Shown one piece after another: positions 51,609-58,840 of a stretch of DNA of 64,000 bases. The notes under the pieces are model-generated. The model saw only the letters and a list, made by a program, of their open reading frames with translations. It was not told the DNA's origin and ran no database searches. Every line of letters begins with the position of its first letter. Within the stretch, counting starts at the first letter, position 1. Source of the stretch: Ochotona curzoniae (lineage: Eukaryota; Chordata; Mammalia; Lagomorpha; Ochotonidae); the NCBI RefSeq assembly GCF_017591425.1, contig NW_024467106.1, positions 26,960,501-27,024,500 on the forward strand, written 5' to 3'. Position numbers and translations under genes: made by a program.

Positions 51609-51636
51609 CCACATTTCCAAAATCTGATTGAGTCAT
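51609..51636 (-). CDS. NR4A3: Alternative first coding exon of NR4A3 (10-residue N-terminal extension)
   Basis: The minus strand has an ATG at 51636-51634 followed by nine sense codons plus one base, and then a strong donor (GTGG|GTAAGA). Splicing to exon 3 at 50357 gives M-T-Q-S-D-F-G-N-V-D in frame with the usual MPCVQAQ start. I recall a human NR4A3 isoform extended by a similar leader ending FGNVD, which makes chance unlikely. The product would be 648 residues. Its own promoter would lie just above 51640. A TGAGTCA AP-1 site at 51629-51635 overlaps the start codon. The 5' end of this exon is not visible from sequence. Confidence 0.7.
51629..51635 (-). promoter_or_regulatory. AP-1 site overlapping the alternative NR4A3 start codon
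   Basis: The perfect palindromic-type TGA(G/C)TCA heptamer overlaps the ATG of the alternative first exon. It could act on a promoter for that exon. Confidence 0.35.
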
Positions 51637-52583
51637 GCGTGTAGGGGATAAAATCTTTTGATTTGAAAAAGCGTGATGAGGGCCTGTTGGAAGAAGTGGT
51701 GATGAGGGCAAGCAGTTCAAACCTGTCTTTTCTAAGGCAGGCCTGAAGAACGCCCTCACTAGTTGGAAGTTGAGGGATTACTTAGCTGGCTGCCCGGCTG
51801 CTGGGATACAATGGCAGGCTCCTGACTTACAAAAACACCTCCTGAGCCTTCATTGCGGTCTGCTCCTTTCTGTGCCTCTGAGGTTTTTCTGTCTCTTCCC
51901 TATCACTCTTTTCGGCAGGGCCTAACTATCTCTCCTTGTATCTTGTTGAGGTTTCCAGATAGAAGATGAGCTTGCTGAGACCCTGCTTTGCATATCCACA
52001 TACCTCTCAGATGCCTATGTAGGCCTGGTACCTAAGCACGCCTGGAACAAGCTCATCAAGAGCTGGCACCACCAAATCTAGAATCCTTTGTTTTGCTGCC
52101 AAACTTGTGCCGCCCCCTTGGTTTTCAGTTCAAATGCTTCTTTGACACCCCCCATTCCCTCTGACCTCCAATTACCCATACTAGTGCCCTCAAAAGATTT
52201 TGGTTTTACAGACACTAAAAGACACCGCTTTGCCCTGAGGAATTCAGTAACTCTAAATGCACACACTGGATGGGAAAAAAAAAAAAAAAAAAGGAAAGCA
52301 ACAATGAAGACATTGAACTGTATGGAAGGCTCCCCTCTACCTGATGTATTTGTGTTTTGCCCTTGGGAAAGCCTCATTTTGAGAAATGCAACGCTTAATT
52401 TAATCTCGGTAGGCAACAAGGGTGTGGTGACACTGAGGAGCTTCGTGCTAGGAATGCCGTGTTATGCATGGCCAGCCAGCCATCCCTGTCCTAGCACTTA
52501 GCGAATGGACCAGTCTGCTGTTGGGAGGTCCCCCTTTCCCCGTTTCTCCAGCGGTAGAAGCGGGTCCTGCCTTCAGCTCCTAC

Positions 52584-52760
52584 CTGGAGGGTATCTTGCG
52601 CGCTGAATGGTGGGGCTGGGGGTCTCTCCAGTGGAGGCCGAGAGCGTAGGAGGCGGGGACGTCCTGCCAGGTGAAGTGGCTGCTGCTGTGATGCCCGACT
52701 CCGCCGAGGGTCCAGGCTCAGGGCCTGGGCTTGCCGGGCGTCGCTCTTCCGCGGTGGGCT
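52584..52760 (-). other. NR4A3: NR4A3 non-coding exon 2
   Basis: On the minus strand a pyrimidine tract and CACCTGCAG| acceptor precede 52760, and CCTCCAG|GTAGGA is the donor at 52584. This delimits a 177-bp exon. Spliced to coding exon 3 it gives ...CCTCCAG|ATATGCCC, which matches my recollection of the NR4A3 mRNA around the start codon. The exon contains no ATG. Its reading frame stays open and joins in frame with the NR4A3 start, an oddity listed under findings. Confidence 0.75.
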
Positions 52761-55700
52761 CTGCAGGTGCCAGGAGAGAGGGCAGACAAGAGGTCACCAT
52801 GAGAGCGGGCTGGGCTCACCTCAGCCTGGGCGGGCGTCTGGGCAGGGCTTTGGCGGGGGGAGCGTCTAGAAAATACTACTGCGTTCATGACCAAGAATTA
52901 GCACAAGGGCAAGTAAGGGCACTTAAGGGTACCGGAATGCCTGGGCAAGAAGCGTCACACAGCTTTGGGGGAAGTCGAGGGAAGATTGTCCGCACCCGCT
53001 GCGCTCATCGCCGTTTTGTGGCACCCGAACCGAGGCTTAAACACCTCGCAGCCTGTCGTCGCCCAGAAATTGATCTCTTTGCCCCCAACAATTGGTTCCA
53101 AACTCGCGAAGGCAGGAACAGCGAAGAAAAGAGAACGCTCGAGGAACGAGTTCCGTCAGAATTTGGGGGGTTCAGCGAGTGTGCCTGAGCGGAAAATAGC
53201 CATTTTCCAACTCCGCCCGTCCCCACCCCTCAAACACAATTTTTACACATTGCATAGGAAATGCATGAGGTCCGGAACGAATGCGTGAACGCCCAGAGGA
53301 ATTAACAGACCCTTAACGCTTTTCATTCTAAATGCTAATGGGCCTTTGCTGCTAGTAGCCGCACACGTTTTTGGGGCCAGGGGGGCCAAGCAAACAAAGG
53401 GGCGCTGCGCAATGAAGGCCCGTATGGCAAGCCAGGCGGCGAGGAGGGACGAGTCCCCGAGGCGGGAGGAATTCCCGAGGCGGAGTGGCAAGCCGGCGAC
53501 CCCGAGGGAGTGCATTCCTGAGGATGCCAAGTGCGGCTCCCGGGCGAAAGTCTCCGCGCGCAAGTCTCCGCGCGCAGCCTCGTGAAACTTTGTCGCGGAA
53601 AGCTCGGACCCCAAACTCCGTCTTATAGCGCCCCCTTGGCCCGGGGTGGACAAAGCTCCGAGGGTGGCAACGTGGATCCCGGTGAAAACAGACACATACA
53701 CACACGCACGCAGAACCCAAATCAAAGCAAATCAGTCCGAAAGAAAAACAAATAAAACAAAAACCACCCCAAACCTCTGGGGTGCTTCGCGGTCTGCCAG
53801 GATCACGTTAAGTTTCGTCTCCCGCTACCCCTGCCGCCCAGACCTTCCCTGCAGGGACAAAAAAAAAAGGCCCTCAGAGCCCGCCCCCGGGTCCGGGAAA
53901 GCCTCGAGGGCTGCAGCGCGGGGGATTCCCTCGCCTGCCCCTGTCCGAGCTGCTCCGACGGAAAGCTTGCGCTCGGTGGAGCGCAGACCCCAGCGGATCT
54001 TTCCACGGCCACAGCACAGGCTGCCGGTCCCCACGCAGCTTCAGCAGGGGACTTCAACAGTCCCCGCCCCCCTCCTCCAGCAGGTGCTCACCTCCCCGCC
54101 CCTGCCTGGGATGGCCTCAAAGCTGGAGGTGGCCGGTAGCGGAGGGAGGTGGGGGCGACCGCACCTCCCGGAGGAAGGAGTTACCCTCGCGTGGCCAGCC
54201 CCAGCGTCTCCCCGACAGCCGGGTCCCAGCTCCCCTGGGTTGTCTTTGCAGCCCACTCTCCACCCCTACCCCCGCCACCTCCCCAAAACGGCCGGGTTAC
54301 CTAGGCGAGGGCTCGGAGCTTGGAAACACGTTGGGCCGCTCCGGCTCGCGGCCGCTGGCCGGGAGCTGAGCCTCGAGGTTGTAAATTAAGAAACAGTCAC
54401 TACCCCCGTCAAAGCCCCTTTCTTTCTCGTGGGCGGACCAAAGGAACACCCCCGTGTTCCCCTCCCGGTGGTGAAGTGTGTGGAGGAAACCGTGAAACGC
54501 ACCATTGTGACTGGGGCTCCTCCGCGGAGTTTCCAACCCTGGGGAAGCGGGGGCGGAGGCTGGGCGGGGGCAAGGGCACTGAGGGGAGACACGACCAGAA
54601 AGGGAGAGATTCTCAGAAAGACCCTGCGGAACCAGCCACGTCGCAGGGGGTGGGGGCGGGGAGGATGATTTCTGGAAGCACGCGGGACCGGGGAACCGCT
54701 CTGGGATGCGGGGAGGTTGCTGTGGCCCAGGGAGTCTGACAGTTATAGGACGAAGCGTCTAGCTAGGCTAAAGCAACTCAGAGAAAGTCAAGTCATTCAT
54801 TGTGCCCAAGCGCCCAGATGGGTAGCTGCTTTTCCCTCTGTCCCCTCCGACCCCAGCTTGATTCTGTAAAATGCTCCAGGGATCTGCTTTGCGGTAGAAT
54901 AGGGGCGTATGGCGCTGGCGAGCTCTCCCCTGCCAAGGCACCCTAGGTTTCTGATCTCGAACTCCCGGTGGGTGCCATCCCTCCCAGCGGAAGATGGTCT
55001 GACGCACCTGGCCAAAGCAGGGCCATCTCCAAGAACATTTCTTGGCCATCCAGGAGAGGCAGGGGACGACGCGCCCTCCTCCCTCCTTCCCGGGCCATTC
55101 GAAAGCTTCCAACAGGTTCGTCAAGAACCGGGGGGAGTCGGCGGTCGCGGGCAGCGCTCGCCGACCGGCGCTCGTCTCGCCGCCGACAACTTTCATTTCT
55201 ACTCGGTGGAGCTCTCGGAGCAACTTAGCGCTCGAGTAGCAGCCAGGAAGGAAGCCCCCCTTTCCCCGCACCAGAGCCTAGCGCGGAGGAGAGCCTCCGG
55301 GTCCCCACGCGTGTCGGAGCGCGGAAGCTGGCAATTACTCCCCTTGACCCCCGAGGCGAAAAGGGTAAAACCCTCCAGCTGGCGAGGCCGGGCAGACGTG
55401 CCCAGCGGAGCACCGGGCTCATTTCAATACAATAAACCCACATTCCTACAATTACGCGCTTTTCCTGAGCGTCCCTGCCAACTCCGGCGGCTGCAGCCCA
55501 AGCCCCCTGCCCTCCCGAGCTCGCTGCTAACCAGCCAGTCAGCCAGCTCGGGACCACACCATTCGGCCCCTTAGCTGGCACCCACCAGAGCCCCTGTTTC
55601 CAATCCTCCTTAAAAGGCAGGAAAATTACTGCCGCTTATCACCGAAGCTGCAACTCGCCGCCGCCGCCGCCGCCGCCGCCGAGAGCATCATTACCATGAC

Positions 55701-56309
55701 AACTAGAGCGAAATACCCTGAATTACAGCGCCGGAGCTGCTGCTGCACAAATCGCGGTCCTCCTCTTTGTTAGAGGCTTTTCGCCTCTCGGGGTGGGGAG
55801 AGGAATCCCACGCGCTCCCGAGATCCCCGCGGGCCCGCTACAGGGGAAAAAAGTTTCAGATCAGAGCCCGCGATGGCTGCTCACCCGGCAAAGCCGGAGC
55901 CGGGGAGGGCAGCGACGGGGTTCGGGTTGCGGGAGGGGGGCAGAAGACCCCCACACTCAAAGTTGTCAGTTCCAGGAGCTACGCTTCCCAGCGCGCCAAC
56001 TTTTGAGCGAGTCCCCATTTTCTCAACCGGGCAGATCTTTAATACATACTCGAGTGCTGTGGCGGTTCCGTCTTTAGCGCGAGTTTCTAGAGAGCTGTCC
56101 CGAAATCTGCACTGGGTGGGGAGGGTCAGTCACGGCTGCTGTCCCGGCCCGGCTGCGGTGTACAAGCCCCGCGGCTCCCGGAGGCGGCGAGCGGTTGGCG
56201 GGGGGATGCTACGACCCCGACTCATGGGAGAGTGGCGCCGAGAGGGTCTGTGGGTGTTCTGGCTCAGGCCGCGACCGCGGGGCAGGATGCAGCCAGCCGC
56301 CGTTCCCAC
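52761..56309 (-). other. NR4A3: NR4A3 intron 1
   Basis: This intron is about 3.5 kb, almost entirely CpG-rich, with no interspersed repeats recognised. It holds a (CCG)n run and many long but meaningless GC-driven open frames. It probably carries regulatory sequence. Confidence 0.5.
55659..55681 (+). repeat. (CCG)n microsatellite in NR4A3 intron 1
   Basis: An uninterrupted CGC/CCG run of about eight units lies in the CpG-rich domain. It is followed by unusually AT-richer sequence (gagagcatcattaccatg) that may be a conserved element. Confidence 0.7.
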
Positions 56310-56605
56310 CTCCACGGCCACCGCCGGAGCTGTCAGCGTTGCAAAGTGAGCCCGGCTCTCCCCGCTGCGGTTGCGGCGCGGCCCCGGCGAGGGCGCAGGG
56401 CGCAGGGCGCAGGGCGCGAGGGGTGTGAGCGCGCGGGCGAGCGAGTGGAGCGTGTGTGCGGAGCGTGTGTGCGCGCGTGTGTGTCTGTGCGTGCGAGTGA
56501 GGGAGCGGGTGTGAGCGCGTCTGTGTTTGGGGGAGCGGAGGAGGAGCAGGAGCTGGAGGGGCGGGGGGGGCGGGAGGCAGGAGACTCCCGCTCTCCCGGC
56601 TGCGC
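56310..56605 (-). other. NR4A3: Proposed NR4A3 5' UTR exon 1
   Basis: Reading the minus strand from the TATA-like motif at 56631-56637, transcription would start near 56605. The likely splice donor is GGAG|GTGGGA, with the last exon base at 56310. The exon would be about 295 bp, very GC-rich, with short CA/CG-type tracts (56455-56520 on plus). It contains no ATG in the frame that continues into exon 2. The start and the donor are both inferred from motif position. A cDNA could move either end. Confidence 0.45.
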
Positions 56606-56622
56606 GTTCGCTAGCTCTCCCG

Positions 56623-56714
56623 GCACGTCATTTATGCCACAGGAGCCCTAGCGGCCTCTCCATAGAGTGCCTGGAATGCGAGACGTCAATGTGACGCCAT
56701 GGGACGCTACGTCA
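56623..56714 (-). promoter_or_regulatory. NR4A3: NR4A3 core promoter: CRE cluster and TATA-like motif
   Basis: On the minus strand there are three CRE-like sites: TGACGTAG (56714-56707), TGACGTCT (56688-56681) and TGACGTGC (56630-56623). An extra TGACGCC is on plus at 56692. A TATA-like CATAAAT sits at 56637-56631, about 30 bp before the proposed start. NR4A3 is a CREB-driven immediate-early gene, and clustered CREs are described for its promoter. The site sequences are read directly; which of them bind CREB is inferred. Confidence 0.75.
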
Positions 56715-56782
56715 CCCTCCTCCTCCTCCTTCTCCTCCTCCCTCCCTCCCCTGGCCCAGCCGGTTCCGCGTGTGCGAGGGAG

Positions 56783-56805
56783 GGTGTGTGTGTGTGTGTG
56801 TGTGA
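56783..56805 (+). repeat. (GT)n tract upstream of the NR4A3 CRE cluster
   Basis: About eleven GT units lie some 75 bp beyond the most distal CRE-like site. Confidence 0.85.
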
Positions 56806-57678
56806 GTGTGTGTCTGGGTGTACGCGCGCGCACCTTCCCCGCCCTGGAGCGCCGCAGCGGCGGCACAATGGAAACTGCGTCCGTGCCGCCCTCCCCGGGG
56901 CCGGAGGGCCGCCTCTCGGACCTGCGCCGCCAACCCCCCGGTGCCGCGGCGCTGCTGGCGGAGCGCGCTGTCTGCGAGAGGGTGCCGCGGGCCCGCCCGA
57001 GGGTCAAGCGGGCCCGCCCAGCTGTCAGGCTCGGGTGGAGTAGAGTTGGAGGAGTGCTGCTGGCTCGCCTCCGAGGCTGCCCCGAGGCTCGCAGCCAGGG
57101 CCAGGGGGTAAGGGAGAGGACAGCTCTTCCGAAAGGGAAGGCTGCGCCAGCCAGCTTCTCAGAGTGACTTGGCAGGCGCTGCAAACCCGAGTCTGGCAGC
57201 GGCCCGAAGACTCCCCGAGGTGCAGCTGCACGGCGCTCCTGCCGCGGCTCGGGGGCTGTTTACTTCGCGCTGGCCTTCGGCGGCCAGGCTGACTCGCCGC
57301 CTCCGCCAGTCACTTTCTGGGTGCGTGCTCTGCACGGGGCAGCAGCCGGCTCGGGGGAAAAAGCTTTTTTTTTTTTCTTTCTTTCTTTCACCCTTCGGGT
57401 GTGGGTTTCCTAACTACCAACATTCTCATCCAGTCGGACGCACAACCCTCCTCCGCCGCGCTCTCCAAACTGCCCAAGGTGTGTAAACCAGTCGCACACG
57501 TGTTGGATAGCGGAGCGGTGGCTGGCTGTGCTTGCGAGCCGTCGCTTGTCCCCAGGGCTCGGTCAGAAAGGGAACTCGCACTTTCACTTTTCCAGGGTTG
57601 TGTAGAGTCGCGCCCCTCCCCCCAACCGCTTCCCATCTCCCAAATGAAACATTTCCAAATCCCAAACAGCAGGATTTA

Positions 57679-57685
57679 TGAGTCA
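57679..57685 (+). promoter_or_regulatory. AP-1 site between the two promoter blocks
   Basis: TGAGTCA is a perfect AP-1 consensus about 1.1 kb upstream of the proposed NR4A3 start. It is consistent with stimulus-dependent control but is unproven. Confidence 0.35.
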
Positions 57686-58520
57686 GTCTCCTCGCTCGGG
57701 ATTTGCTCTAGTCTCCTGGGACACATTGGTCTTGGGAGGTTTGTGTCCAAAGCCCGGGTGACCGCACTGGGGAAGAGCAACATCTTCCTGGAATCGACGA
57801 ATGTTAAAAGTGTGAGTTTCTGGCTGAAAAAGAATAAATCAAAGTGCATCAGAGTTTTAAAGGTGCCGAGTTCCAAAGGTTGCTTGCTACTCGAGTGAAA
57901 GCAAAGCCTTTCCGAAATGAATTGTGCAGAAGAAACCGTGAGTGAAGCGGTGTTGACATACGTGGTCCGCCGCAAGCAGACGGGACGTCTACATTTAACC
58001 TGTTCCTATGTTCTTAGAAATGTGTGTGTGCATGTGGCGGACTGCATGGTGTGGGGAATGCCACTGTCGAGGATCACACGATTCAGAAGCGGAGAAGGTG
58101 CGCGGTGGTGACCGGACGCTTGTCAGCTGAACTACACAACAATGCGGCGTTCGGCACGGGTTCTCCTTCTTTGCCCGCGCACCCGCTTCAGCCGGGGGGG
58201 ACGAGGGCGGCTGTGGAGACCGTGGGAGCCGACCCGAGCCGCGAGCAGCCGGCGGATTCCTCTCCGAACCACCGCTCCAGCGAGGAGGGCGCTGCTACCT
58301 CGCATCCATTCAAAGGCTGCGAGCAGGGAGTGTTGTGGGGTGTGGGGGGCGGGGAGCAGGACCTGGAGCCGCGCGGCGCTGACGCACGCGAGGCGCGTGA
58401 TTGACGCAGGCGATGTTACTAAATCGGGCGGTTGGCCGGGCCCCGCCGCCGGCGCGCGCCGCAGATAGCGGAGTAGGTTCCCCTCGGTCACCTCCGCCCC
58501 TTCCCCATTCAGCGCGGCGC

Positions 58521-58539
58521 GGGGCGGGGCGGGGCGGGG
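58521..58539 (+). promoter_or_regulatory. SP1 array / G-quadruplex motif in the upstream promoter
   Basis: Four G4 tracts are separated by single C residues (GGGGC repeated). This is both a tandem SP1/KLF site and a canonical G-quadruplex sequence. It sits 30 bp before the CArG-like site of the upstream promoter block. Confidence 0.7.
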
Positions 58540-58569
58540 CGCGCGCGGCCGCGCCGGGATCCGGCCGAA

Positions 58570-58579
58570 CCAAATTTAG
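58570..58579 (+). promoter_or_regulatory. CArG-like (SRF) site
   Basis: CCAAATTTAG differs from the CC(A/T)6GG consensus at one base. It is an AT-rich island inside very GC-rich DNA, near a MEF2 site, a combination found in activity-induced promoters. Binding is inferred. Confidence 0.4.
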
Positions 58580-58615
58580 TGGGGTGGGGGAGGAGGGAGG
58601 GGAAGGGGTGCGGAA

Positions 58616-58625
58616 CTATTTTTAG
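58616..58625 (+). promoter_or_regulatory. MEF2 site
   Basis: CTATTTTTAG is a full match to the YTAWWWWTAR MEF2 consensus, embedded in GC-rich promoter-like sequence about 150 bp before a plus-strand splice donor. MEF2 is an established activator of the NR4A family, so this could serve either direction. Confidence 0.6.
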
Positions 58626-58629
58626 CCGG

Positions 58630-58777
58630 GCCTCGGGCGCGAGCGCGCCGGGGTTGAGGGGGGGGCGCGTGGACCCTGAGGGGGCGGGGGCGGAGTCGCC
58701 ATCTTGGACGCGGCTGGACCCCCGTGTGGTGAAGGCCGCGACACTGGCTAGGCCGGGCTCGGCGCTTAGGGGTCGGG
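58630..58777 (+). other. Inferred first exon of a divergent plus-strand transcript
   Basis: Downstream of the SP1, CArG, MEF2 and YY1 motifs there is a strong plus-strand donor, CGGG|GTGAGT, with the last exon base at 58777. The promoter architecture and donor suggest a transcript heading away from NR4A3, probably non-coding. I see no long ORF in it and no downstream exon I can prove. The 5' end is a guess. Confidence 0.35.
58698..58706 (+). promoter_or_regulatory. YY1-type motif near an inferred transcription start
   Basis: GCCATCTTG (CAAGATGGC on minus) matches the core YY1 element that often lies just downstream of CpG-island transcription starts. It occurs in either orientation, so it does not settle the direction of transcription. 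Confidence 0.5.
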
Positions 58778-58802
58778 GTGAGTGGGAGTAAGCCGTGAGA
58801 AA

Positions 58803-58805
<3 letters not shown>

Positions 58806-58838
<33 letters not shown>
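58806..58838 (+). repeat. (GA)n microsatellite just after the plus-strand donor
   Basis: An uninterrupted GA tract of about 16 units lies inside the upstream CpG island. It could bind GAGA-type factors but may be neutral. Confidence 0.9.

Positions 58839-58840
<2 letters not shown>

Larger units (their letters stand above)
50358..52583 (-). other. NR4A3: NR4A3 intron 2, containing the alternative first exon
   Basis: This intron of 2.2 kb contains the alternative coding exon ending at 51609, an (AT)n tract at 51120-51150 and a poly-A run at 52275-52292. No SINE is present. Confidence 0.6.
14470..56605 (-). other. NR4A3: NR4A3 gene span (orphan nuclear receptor NOR-1)
   Basis: This is a complete NR4A3 locus. 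The coding exons, in transcription order, are 50355-49369, 45859-45730, 45285-45113, 34509-34310, 31760-31582 and 17729-17482. Their lengths (987, 130, 173, 200, 179, 248) sum to 1,917 nt, which is 638 codons plus TAA. Every exon edge has GT/AG and matching phase (0, 1, 0, 2, 1). Two 5' UTR exons are proposed at about 56605-56310 and 52760-52584, with an alternative first exon ending at 51609. The protein is a nuclear transcription factor of the NR4A family: disordered AF-1 region, two C4 zinc fingers (residues 304-364), then a ligand-binding-type domain to the C terminus. The family binds NBRE (AAAGGTCA) as monomer and NurRE as dimer. From memory human NR4A3 has 626 residues, and most of the extra length here is in the His/Gln/Pro region. 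The outer ends are inferred, while the coding part is read directly. Confidence 0.95.

Noticed and set aside
53646..54389. A 247-codon plus-strand ORF in intron 1
   Set aside because: It lies in CpG-island DNA with few stops, has a Pro/Arg/Ser/Ala composition, no known motif and no splice or promoter context of its own.
54909..55574. A 221-codon plus-strand ORF in intron 1
   Set aside because: Same reason: GC-driven openness, no domain, and overlapping frames on both strands are equally long.
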